The position numbers and the translations under genes are program-made. Positions 52,727 to 60,718 of a DNA stretch of 64,000 nucleotides are shown here, piece after piece. Below the pieces are notes generated by a model, which made no database searches, was not told the DNA's origin, and saw only the letters and a program-made list of their open reading frames with translations. The DNA comes from Daejeonella lutea (GTDB lineage: Bacteria > Bacteroidota > Bacteroidia > Sphingobacteriales > Sphingobacteriaceae). Positions within the stretch are counted from its first letter, which is position 1. The number at the start of each line of letters is the position of its first letter. Where the stretch lies: the NCBI RefSeq assembly GCF_900168015.1, contig NZ_FUYR01000001.1:1300943-1364942 (forward strand), in the 5' to 3' direction.

Positions 52727-54373
52727 TTGATCCTTAAAAAGTTTATCCCAATTGCTGCTACTGTTTCAGCTTCGATTATATTTTTGTTTGTTTTTATAAG
52801 AACAACAACTTGCAGCCATCCGATTTCAATAATTTCCCCGGCATTCGAAATAGAGCCCAAATTTGTCCTTGCATCAAATGGTGATGTTGTTTTTAGCGCA
52901 GTTGATCAAGGGACATACTCGATATATAAATATACCAGTTCAGGCTTGAAAAAAGAAGATCACCGAGATGGGTATTTAAGTCCATTTTTAATTGATAACA
53001 AAGTATATGGCCTAATTGACAAGAATGGAGATCAGAATTATACAACAGACCATGGTATCATAAAAAAACTAATTGGAGGGCGGTTTATCACATACCTCCA
53101 TGTATTTCCAGGTACTGATGAAGTAGTAGTTCAGCTAAACAATGATAATACAGTCTACCTTCTGGATTTATCTAATGAAACAAAAACAGCCATTTTTTAC
53201 GGTGTTCAAAAAGTCCACAATATTTTGAAACTTAATACTAATTCCTTCATAATAAACTACGATGGGTATTTGTCCCATTACGATCTTAAAACAAAATCCG
53301 AGCGACTTATTGCTAAAAATGTAAATGGTGATAGTATGAATGCATTCATAACTGATGACTTATTTTTGTATTACGCTAACCAGGGCAACGAGAATCACTA
53401 TAAAATTTTTGAGGTTAATCTTAAGGTAAATCCTTTAGAAAGCCGGGTAATGCACAAGAAGGAAGGATACGATGTTCGTATGCCAAAACGAAGGGGGGAT
53501 CTTTTATATTTTTTAGAACTGGTTAACAGCGAATACTTACTTTCTGAGATGAATCTGCGAGACAAAACAGTTAAGCGGATTACAAGTAAGGGCGTGATAT
53601 ATATGTATGAGTTTGGAGCAAAAAATAATATAATTCTATCTTATTCAGACTTTGAAAACCCCAAATGTATTGCAGATTATAACAGAGACAATGAAAAATT
53701 TTCCATAAAAACGGGATCGAGACGGCAACTTTCTTTTACCCATAGAGCAATAAAAAATAAAGACGGATCTAATGCATATTTGATTAAAGCCAAAGACAAG
53801 AGTTACAAAGGCGTAATACTATACTTTCATCCTGGCCTGCATAGCGACTTCTCTCCCCGCTGGGATCCAGTGATTGTTAATCTTATTATGAACGGTTATA
53901 TAATTCTCGCACCAAATTATCCAATGTCTTCCGGCTATGGGCAAACATTTTATCAGTCTGACTTACAAGCTGCAGTAAATGATATTAACCACTGGAAAGA
54001 ATACGTAAAAGCAAACCTCTCGGGCTATCCTCTGTACTACCTTTCATCAAGTTCAGGAAATATATTAATGGAGAAATCTTTGAAAGAAAATGGGAAGGAT
54101 GTTACCGCTTTTTCCTCTCTATTTGGTATAGCGTCCGATGAATTGAAATTTACTGATAAACGTGGTTTATACGTCCTCGGGCAGAATGACCCGATTATTG
54201 ACATTGAAAGTCGTAAACACACGATTTTGGCCCAAAACAATGATAACAAAATTATAAGCTACGAAAATGAAGGTCATTGGATTCGTCATCAGGAAAACAA
54301 TAGCGATCTTATTAGAAATATTCTCACCTTTTATTGTGATGAGAAGCCGTTATTTTCCTCTCATGACGAATAA
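52727..54373 (+). CDS. S9/prolyl-oligopeptidase-like serine peptidase
   Basis: A 548-residue protein with an N-terminal anchor or signal (IPIAATVSASIIFLFVFI), a beta-propeller part (about 40-330) and a C-terminal alpha/beta-hydrolase domain. The catalytic serine is in YYLSSSSGNILMEK (about 438), the acid in LGQNDPIIDIESR (about 488) and the histidine in NEGHWIRHQ (about 515). The nucleophile elbow is SSSGN instead of the usual GxSxG, so activity is not certain. It could process the secreted peptides. It is the last gene of the operon. Confidence 0.75.
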   Translation: MILKKFIPIAATVSASIIFLFVFIRTTTCSHPISIISPAFEIEPKFVLASNGDVVFSAVDQGTYSIYKYTSSGLKKEDHRDGYLSPFLIDNKVYGLIDKNGDQNYTTDHGIIKKLIGGRFITYLHVFPGTDEVVVQLNNDNTVYLLDLSNETKTAIFYGVQKVHNILKLNTNSFIINYDGYLSHYDLKTKSERLIAKNVNGDSMNAFITDDLFLYYANQGNENHYKIFEVNLKVNPLESRVMHKKEGYDVRMPKRRGDLLYFLELVNSEYLLSEMNLRDKTVKRITSKGVIYMYEFGAKNNIILSYSDFENPKCIADYNRDNEKFSIKTGSRRQLSFTHRAIKNKDGSNAYLIKAKDKSYKGVILYFHPGLHSDFSPRWDPVIVNLIMNGYIILAPNYPMSSGYGQTFYQSDLQAAVNDINHWKEYVKANLSGYPLYYLSSSSGNILMEKSLKENGKDVTAFSSLFGIASDELKFTDKRGLYVLGQNDPIIDIESRKHTILAQNNDNKIISYENEGHWIRHQENNSDLIRNILTFYCDEKPLFSSHDE

Positions 54374-54527
54374 AGTACTTAGTTTGCTAATACATTACTA
54401 GTGAGTAGATCCGGGTGTACTTAGGTGAAAGTTTTTACCGAGATTTAGTTAATGATTTTAACTGAAAACCAAATAGCTCTGATCTCTAGACCAAATCCGG
54501 TTTTAAATTCGATAAATTGAAAGTATA

Positions 54528-54555
54528 ATAAATGCCCCTATCAAGGGGCATTTAT
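54528..54555 (-). terminator. Strong hairpin terminator of the lanthipeptide precursor gene
   Basis: Perfect 12-bp stem ATAAATGCCCCT / AGGGGCATTTAT with a 4-nt loop, starting 4 bp after the precursor stop codon on the minus strand. The flanks are A/T-rich in both directions, so it can also stop plus-strand transcripts from the peptidase operon 155 bp away. Confidence 0.8.
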
Positions 54556-54559
54556 ACCG

Positions 54560-54700
54560 CTAGCACCCTAATGAAACTGTATTGGTGATAGTCGTAGGAT
54601 CAACTGTTCCTCCACTACAAAGTAAATTTGCTGAACGCTTTTTGAATTTGAACACAATTTTGGACTTGATAAACCCACGGGTTTTGAGGTTGTTTTTCAT
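54560..54700 (-). CDS. Class I lanthipeptide precursor peptide candidate
   Basis: A 46-residue peptide, too short for usual gene finding. The leader (MKNNLKTRGFIKSKIVFKFK) is lysine-rich with the K/F-x-K-S/T-x-I pattern common in Bacteroidota class I lanthipeptides. A double glycine in LLCSGG (residues 30-31) is followed by the core TVDPTTITNTVSLGC, which has five Thr, one Ser and a C-terminal Cys; another Cys and Ser precede the GG. A strong terminator starts 4 bp after the stop. It is divergent from the LytS-type kinase gene, and a LanB gene lies on the same strand behind the regulators. The call rests on composition and context. Confidence 0.75.
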   Translation of the reverse strand: MKNNLKTRGFIKSKIVFKFKKRSANLLCSGGTVDPTTITNTVSLGC

Positions 54701-54818
54701 AACTTCTTTATTTTGTTTTTCAAAAAGTTATTGGTCCCGCCTATTAGTAAAAAATTTATTACACCAATCTGGTTTTGCCGTATCCAAACATGTATATTGC
54801 CGTGATTTCAGGTTAATA
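54701..54818. promoter_or_regulatory. Shared control region of precursor and kinase genes
   Basis: 118 A/T-rich bp separate the divergent starts of the lanthipeptide precursor (minus) and the histidine kinase (plus). LytTR regulators bind direct repeats upstream of their targets, so this is the expected site for the adjacent regulator. I could not identify the repeats with confidence. Confidence 0.4.
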
Positions 54819-55889
54819 ATGGAGAGTAAGCGGATTGCTTTTTGGCCGGTATTTTACAAGCATTTATTGTGTTGGAGCATCTTTATTGCCTATGAACTGA
54901 CTTACATTTTTGTAATGACAGGCAGCATTCAGAACGTTGATGGATTAACTGTCAATTATGTTCTAAACATTTCCCTTTTCTATTTTAATGCTTATATCAT
55001 ATTGGACTATTTCGGGGAAAGACTAAAAATCTCGTGGCTTTTAATCGGGGGTATAGTTCTTCTTGAGATATTTGTATTCGTTTTGATCAAATACCCTCTC
55101 AATTTATTGATCATTGGTGACCGCATCCGTCTGAATACAAGTGTAGAATACCGCGCTTATGCGATGAGTAACATACTGAGGTCGTTTTATTACGTCCTCT
55201 TTAGTACAGCGTATTGGTTTTCAATCATCACCGTACAGCGTAACAAGAAAATCATTGAACTTGAAAGCCTGCGGCTTGTCCAGGAAAATGATAAGATAAG
55301 GTTGCAGAAAGACTTGTTATCTGCACGAAATGCCTATCTCCAATCACAGGTAAACCCCCACTTTCTTTTCAATACATTGAATTTCATGTACAATTCGTCG
55401 ATGAAGGTGTCCGAAAAGCTGTCGACTTCCATACTTACCCTTTCTGACATCATGAGGTATGCCTTAACCCGGATAGATGAGGATCAAAAGGTGCTGCTAA
55501 GAAATGAGATTGAACATATCAAAAACTTCATTGATCTTAACCAGGTTAGGTTTGATCAGCAGCTTTCTATCGACTTTCGGGTTAATGGACGTGTTGGCGA
55601 CAGCCGGATAATACCGCTTTCATTGATTACTATTGTCGAGAATATGTTCAAATACGGCGATTTGCTCGATCCTGAATACCCGGCATCACTAGTGATAACA
55701 TTGCACGAAAATGAACTGGAGGTAGAGGCTTCAAACAAAAAGAGGGCGGGTCGAATAGTGCCCGGGCATGGTACTGGATTAAAAAATTTGCGGGAACGCC
55801 TGGACATATATTATGCGGATGCGTATGGGCTGGAAATAGAAGACACAGATACTCAATATAAACTCAAATTAACAGTTATTCTAACCTGA
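54819..55889 (+). CDS. LytS-type sensor histidine kinase
   Basis: A 356-residue kinase from the ATG at 54819. Four hydrophobic segments (about 10-135) form a membrane sensor, followed by a coiled coil (IIELESLRLVQENDKIRLQK) and the His_kinase domain with the H-box VNPHFLFNTLNFMYNSS (His near residue 184). The ATP-binding part has an N-box IVENMFKYG and glycine motif GHGTGLKNLRERL. The longer frame from 54582 covers the divergent peptide gene and is rejected. It is 4 nt upstream of its LytTR partner. Confidence 0.9.
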   Translation: MESKRIAFWPVFYKHLLCWSIFIAYELTYIFVMTGSIQNVDGLTVNYVLNISLFYFNAYIILDYFGERLKISWLLIGGIVLLEIFVFVLIKYPLNLLIIGDRIRLNTSVEYRAYAMSNILRSFYYVLFSTAYWFSIITVQRNKKIIELESLRLVQENDKIRLQKDLLSARNAYLQSQVNPHFLFNTLNFMYNSSMKVSEKLSTSILTLSDIMRYALTRIDEDQKVLLRNEIEHIKNFIDLNQVRFDQQLSIDFRVNGRVGDSRIIPLSLITIVENMFKYGDLLDPEYPASLVITLHENELEVEASNKKRAGRIVPGHGTGLKNLRERLDIYYADAYGLEIEDTDTQYKLKLTVILT

Positions 55890-55893
55890 CCCT

Positions 55894-56610
55894 ATGATAA
55901 CGTGCTATATAGTTGACGACGAAAGTCATGCGATTGAAACCCTCACAGCTTACGTTGAAAAAGTCCCCGGCTTAGTCCTTATCGGATCTGCCACAAATCC
56001 GCTGGTCGCACTTGAAGAAATTACAAAATCTGTACACCCTGATATTACCTTCCTGGATGTCGATATGCCCCAACTTTCAGGGATAGAGCTGGCCGGTCTT
56101 ATAAATGATCGGACAAAGGTTATTTTTACCACTGCCTTTTCAGATTATGCAGTGGCAGCATTTGAGAAAAATGCCAGTGACTATATGCTGAAACCGGTCT
56201 CCTTTGAACGCTTCCTTTCGTCGATTAAAAAGGTGACGGATAATCTGCCGGCCAGCAAAGCAAATGCAGCGGATGATCATTTTTATATTAAATCGAATAT
56301 AAAAGGGAAAGTAATTAAACTGGCCTTTAACGATATTGTACATGTCGAATCTATCAAAAACTACCTCTCGATCTACACGGGCGACAATAAATATGTTACC
56401 TATCTGACCATGAAAGAACTAGAAAAGGTTTTACCTGAAAATCTATTTCTACGAGTTCACAAGTCTTTCATCGTTAATAAAAACTATATCAAGGCGATTG
56501 ACGGCGCTTCTATTCAATTATCAAACAATACAAAAATACCTGTAGGGCAAACCTACAAGGACATTTTGCAGAATTATATTTCTGAAAAGCTTATTGCCTC
56601 TTCACGTTAA
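55894..56610 (+). CDS. LytTR family response regulator
   Basis: A 238-residue regulator with an N-terminal receiver domain (ITCYIVDDESHAIETLTAYV, phosphate acceptor Asp in ITFLDVDMPQLSG near 55, conserved KP in YMLKPVSFERF) and a C-terminal LytTR DNA-binding domain (IVHVESIKNYLSIYTGDNKY, FLRVHKSFIVNKNYI). It is the partner of the LytS-type kinase and the likely activator of the precursor and/or lanB genes. Its 3' end overlaps the convergent lanB gene by 20 bp. Confidence 0.94.
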   Translation: MITCYIVDDESHAIETLTAYVEKVPGLVLIGSATNPLVALEEITKSVHPDITFLDVDMPQLSGIELAGLINDRTKVIFTTAFSDYAVAAFEKNASDYMLKPVSFERFLSSIKKVTDNLPASKANAADDHFYIKSNIKGKVIKLAFNDIVHVESIKNYLSIYTGDNKYVTYLTMKELEKVLPENLFLRVHKSFIVNKNYIKAIDGASIQLSNNTKIPVGQTYKDILQNYISEKLIASSR

Positions 56611-59560
56611 ATCTTGCTTTAACTGACATGTAATGACGTAAGCAGAGATAGTATATTACCATTTCATTTTTTCGCTGCTCGGTATTAAAGAGTCTGTTCA
56701 TATGCATATGAAAGATATCCAGGGCAAGCTGATCCTGTATTAGAATTGCATGCCCCCGGACCTGCTCATAAAGGAGCTCTAGCTCCATCTTGAATTGGTT
56801 CAAAGCCCTTTTTTCCTTCCCGACCGTAGGATTGTTATTAAAAGCCATGTTCACATGCCTCTGGAATACCCGATATTTCTTATTTAGGTCGGCACGCAAG
56901 GTCTTTTCATCACCATTTTCGGCCATCAGACTTTTCGAAGCTGCCTCCAGCAGGGTTATCCGGCGATCGAGGTCCATTTTAAAGGCATTAAAGATCTCCC
57001 GTAGTCCGATCACCCCGAATTCAATTAGCATCTCTGCATCGGGTTGTCTTGACAGGCGTTCGGCAATAAGCAGGCTGCTAGCCTGGAAGACTTTCTCAAC
57101 CTGACCGATCGTTTTTACGCCATAACGTTCAATTTCAGGCTTATAAGAATCAATCTGCATATTACTGATCACCGTGGAAATACCCAGTGGTCGCAGGATT
57201 GTATTAAACTGTTCCGAAACGTTCTTGACAAATTCCAGTTTCCCTAGTATGCGCACACGCAAATGGTGATCCGGATCATTATACCGGATAAAGAACCATT
57301 TATGAATATCTGCAGCGTTCCTTTTTATAAATGGATAAATTTTTCGGGATATGATGTGATTAGTCGCCTGGTCGCTGCAATAGATTTTAAGATAGATCCA
57401 CTTACTGCCAGGAAAAAAAACACGATCCTGTGTTGACTTAAGAGGTTTTGAGGCTGCAAGCCCTGCGTAAACCTTTTGAGGATTTGTCAGGCAGGCAATA
57501 TACTGGCTGATATGGATCTCATTTTCACCATCTTTTATACCTGCATCCGAATTAGACGGCATGAAAAATTCTTTAAATGTTACCTTATCTCTTTTCTTAA
57601 TATCTCTTAGCAGGAGTTGAATGCTTTCGGTAGATTGGAGATCAAAAACCAGCTGCTTGTCGCCCTCACTTAGAGCGAAGTAACGGGGGAAAGACCGCTC
57701 CAAAGCTATTTTTATAAAAGATTGCCCGTCTGTTAAACGGGAAAGTTCGGCATCTGTAAAGATCCAGGTCGCCTGTGAAAGAATTGTGTCCTTGTATTCA
57801 ATTCGGGGATAATAACTTAGCCCGGGAATGACCTCTTCGGGATTTAATGTCAGGCTTTTACCCACCGTCTGATGCTGAAGATCGCTGAGAAACCTGAAAA
57901 CAGGAAGCTCACTTCGGCCATGGTTGTATGCCGAGCTCATCCTTGGTATAACCCGCTTATTTAATCTCGAGGATCGCAGGATCAATTCATTTCCCCTAAC
58001 AGAAATCATTAGCTCATCGAGACGAATTACATGAGCGGAATCCAGGGTTGAATTCACCATCACGGGTATTTCATAGTCGCATACATGCCCCCGAACATTG
58101 ATATTCGCCGCATGCTCATCAGTAAAATAGGCTATCTCTGCAAAAATGACACTGTCATTTGCTTCCTGCTCTATCTTATTGATCTGCTTCGCTTCCTTTA
58201 ATATCTTTTCGTCGAAAGCAGTGAACCTTCCAATCAGGCTTGTTGCACCAGCCCCGCCTGCAGCTTCAATAAATACCTTGTCGTCATGTATCCTGAACAT
58301 GACAGATATCCCGGAAGCAAATGCCGTGGTGTTCTCTGGAAGTTTTCTTAAATCGTCATCGGTAATAATGATAGTCGGGTCATTTCTTGGTTTCGTCATT
58401 TTGGTGACGAGCATACTCTGCACGGCCCCCCAGGTGATGCGATCCGGGCCGGGTGGTTTATTAAAATTAATGTCGCCAAGCAATTCTTCTTCTCCAGAGT
58501 TGCCTTCCAGTCCTGCATACGATATCCCAATCTCAGGATCAAGGGCAGACATCAACGGGATTTCCTGTTTTTCGAATTTCTCAGAAAAACGAATTCTGAA
58601 CTTGCTAAGAAAGCTGGATTCATTATTGTCATGCAATCGGTATAAACAAGCGATTGCATCAAGCAGCTTAACCTGGAAACTCTCGTTTAGAGTACCGTTA
58701 ACCGAACGCGTATAATTTACATAAAACCTGTCTGTCGTTTTGATATCGCCGAGCGCGGATTTAAGCGTGTCCGCTGCTTTATAAAAGCAATCGGTATGTG
58801 GGGCGTTTAGTAATCTTAGTGAATTGACAATATCCCTGATTCGTAAATTCCCAGTCTGGGTGCTAATTCGCCCGAGGTATTTCTCCCCGGTCACATTTGG
58901 TAGCGTGCTACTCAGTATAAGCTCTTCTGCGGTAAACTCCAGCAAGATCTCATCAGGTTCATCTTCAGGAAATTTTCGCAAAAAAAAATCCCGCAATTCT
59001 GAAAGGCTTGTCCCATACCGCGTAAGTGTTTTAAGCTCCTTCAGCAATTTATTGTACCCTACGGCAGCTATTCCATAAGAGCCGGAATCCTTGCTAGTCT
59101 GCGGTAAAGTTTTTAAATACCTTAATTCCTTACCTACCCGGTAACTGCTTGCGTTAAAATGGAAGGGTTCTACAAGTTCCTCTCCGAAACATTCATCGAT
59201 AATCTCTTTAGCTAGCTTAAAATCAAGATCGATGTGCTCGGTGTTTTTGCCAGTAAAAGTCAGCGGCTCGGGTTCATTTCCCCAGGCGATTGAGGAGAAC
59301 GAAGAAAACAACCCGAACGGTGTCGCCCGATAGCACATCCGGTTATAATATTTCAGCAGACTATCGCGGGCACCTGGCTTAATCAGTTTCGGGTCGAAGT
59401 TCTGGAGTTTTACTTGATGGTAGAGATCCGGGCTTGCAAAATATAAAGCCCTCCTGAAGGACTCGTTCCTTAGAAAATGGAAATCGTAAGCATTTTTGAA
59501 ATCAGGAACAGGTAAGGCAGGGCAACGTACAAACAGAACGGGTGAAAAAACATAAGGCAG
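56591..59560 (-). CDS. lanB: Class I lantibiotic dehydratase LanB, full length
   Basis: A 989-residue protein from the ATG at 59560 (a TTG at 59695 would add 45 residues). The N-terminal glutamylation domain has FLRNESFRRALYFASPDLYH, a CYRATPFGLFSSFSSIAWG motif and SAYNHGRSELPVFRFL further on. The C-terminal elimination (SpaB_C) domain reads SKWIYLKIYC, WFFIRYNDPDHHLRVRIL and the end LCLRHYMSVKARF. It uses glutamyl-tRNA to dehydrate Ser/Thr in a precursor peptide. No LanC or exporter is near. It faces the kinase/regulator pair, and the precursor candidate is 1.9 kb downstream on the same strand. Confidence 0.93.
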   Translation of the reverse strand: MPYVFSPVLFVRCPALPVPDFKNAYDFHFLRNESFRRALYFASPDLYHQVKLQNFDPKLIKPGARDSLLKYYNRMCYRATPFGLFSSFSSIAWGNEPEPLTFTGKNTEHIDLDFKLAKEIIDECFGEELVEPFHFNASSYRVGKELRYLKTLPQTSKDSGSYGIAAVGYNKLLKELKTLTRYGTSLSELRDFFLRKFPEDEPDEILLEFTAEELILSSTLPNVTGEKYLGRISTQTGNLRIRDIVNSLRLLNAPHTDCFYKAADTLKSALGDIKTTDRFYVNYTRSVNGTLNESFQVKLLDAIACLYRLHDNNESSFLSKFRIRFSEKFEKQEIPLMSALDPEIGISYAGLEGNSGEEELLGDINFNKPPGPDRITWGAVQSMLVTKMTKPRNDPTIIITDDDLRKLPENTTAFASGISVMFRIHDDKVFIEAAGGAGATSLIGRFTAFDEKILKEAKQINKIEQEANDSVIFAEIAYFTDEHAANINVRGHVCDYEIPVMVNSTLDSAHVIRLDELMISVRGNELILRSSRLNKRVIPRMSSAYNHGRSELPVFRFLSDLQHQTVGKSLTLNPEEVIPGLSYYPRIEYKDTILSQATWIFTDAELSRLTDGQSFIKIALERSFPRYFALSEGDKQLVFDLQSTESIQLLLRDIKKRDKVTFKEFFMPSNSDAGIKDGENEIHISQYIACLTNPQKVYAGLAASKPLKSTQDRVFFPGSKWIYLKIYCSDQATNHIISRKIYPFIKRNAADIHKWFFIRYNDPDHHLRVRILGKLEFVKNVSEQFNTILRPLGISTVISNMQIDSYKPEIERYGVKTIGQVEKVFQASSLLIAERLSRQPDAEMLIEFGVIGLREIFNAFKMDLDRRITLLEAASKSLMAENGDEKTLRADLNKKYRVFQRHVNMAFNNNPTVGKEKRALNQFKMELELLYEQVRGHAILIQDQLALDIFHMHMNRLFNTEQRKNEMVIYYLCLRHYMSVKARFNVKRQ

Positions 59561-59899
59561 CATTTTTCTAAGATAACCATTGGTGGTTTGATTATAAACT
59601 TGAATGGTGAATAGGTGTTTTTGGTCTACTGGATTTGTAATTTCATTAATGTGCCGTTTTCCGGTGTTAGTTTCTGGGATTACTTTTATAGACAATCGCT
59701 ACGTTCCTATATAGAAAAGCTTTGTTCGTGTAATAAACTTCTGCTCAACGAGTGTACTGACTATCTTTTGATGAAATCCAGAAAGGGGAGCCGAACAGTC
59801 GGCCCTGCATCTACCTAAAAATGCTAATGGAATATTCACTAATCAATTCACTGGCCCGCCGAAACTGCGAGCCGGTGTTTGATTTACAAGCCGGGTCAT

Positions 59900-60337
59900 A
59901 TGAACACTTATATATTTCTGATTGATGATGATCCGATCCAACTGCGACTTGGTGAATTTCTGATCGGTAAGCATCAGCCCCTAACTAAATGCACTTCATT
60001 CACAAATGCCTCTGTTGCCATAGAATACCTTAGCGAATTCTACCTTGAAATCGAATACCTCCCCGACCTGATATTGTTGGATCTTGATATGCCCCAGCTT
60101 AGTGGTTGGGGTTTCTTGCACCTTTTCAGCAGATTAAAACCCTACATCAAAAAGGACATAGCGGTGGTGATCATTTCATCATCTGCTGATCATAAAGCAA
60201 AGACCTCACTTAAGCGATATAATTTTGTGAAGGGAGCTTTTCTGAAGCCGTTGACAGCTGACTTTGTAATTACGCTCGGAAATTTTCAGCGGCTCAATGT
60301 CCGAACCAACGATTCTAAAAAAAGAAGATTCATGTAA
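59900..60337 (+). CDS. Response regulator receiver protein
   Basis: A 145-residue single receiver domain: YIFLIDDDPIQLRLGEFLIG with the acidic cluster, phosphate-acceptor Asp in LILLDLDMPQLSGW near 61, the VVIISSSAD strand and the lysine in GAFLKPLTADF. There is no output domain. The ATG at 59900 fits the family start better than a TTG at 59879. It may receive phosphate from the PAS kinase encoded downstream. Confidence 0.88.
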   Translation: MNTYIFLIDDDPIQLRLGEFLIGKHQPLTKCTSFTNASVAIEYLSEFYLEIEYLPDLILLDLDMPQLSGWGFLHLFSRLKPYIKKDIAVVIISSSADHKAKTSLKRYNFVKGAFLKPLTADFVITLGNFQRLNVRTNDSKKRRFM

Positions 60338-60419
60338 TTAGCAGCACCTTCTCCAATGGGGTTATAAGGTTTTTCCTACGTGAATTTCGGACTTGATTCC
60401 CGATCAGCCTCAACCACAT

Positions 60420-60640
60420 TCATTTACTCGCTGCCCACATCGGATCCTGCTTTAAAACCGCTGCATGTACTACGCCATCTTCAAAATGCGCCCCCGCAGA
60501 TAACCATTACTCTTTAAAACTTCATTGACAATTTCTCCACCTGTAAAGCGAAATGTTTTCTTGAACGGTTGCACCCACTCCTGTTTGGTTTTATAAGGTT
60601 TTACCTGCTCATGGTTAAAATCGGCGCTCCTGATTGCACT
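60420..60640 (-). pseudogene. tag: Remnant of a DNA-3-methyladenine glycosylase I gene (tag)
   Basis: The minus strand reads WVQPFKKTFRFTGGEIVNEV then LKSNGYL, and after a one-base shift GAHFEDGVVHAAVLKQDPMW and a TGA at 60422-60420. FRFTGGEIVNE and GYL(P)GAH are the end of Tag-type glycosylases, which remove 3-methyladenine from DNA. The first two thirds of the gene are missing. It fills most of the gap between the receiver gene and the PAS kinase gene. Confidence 0.7.
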
Positions 60641-60718
60641 GAAGCCCTATTAAATCTATTAAAGTTTGCCGATCATTCTTATTTCTAAAACGCTGGACTA
60701 TTTTATGTAACTTACTTA

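Noticed and set aside
54582-54818. N-terminal extension of the histidine kinase
   Set aside because: The frame is open but covers the divergent precursor gene and has no kinase-like features; the ATG at 54819 starts a normal membrane sensor.
59696-59899. Further lanthipeptide precursor upstream of lanB
   Set aside because: I read both strands for short frames with lysine-rich leader and Thr/Ser/Cys core and found none; only a 15-codon frame at 59771 and a long unsupported frame remain.
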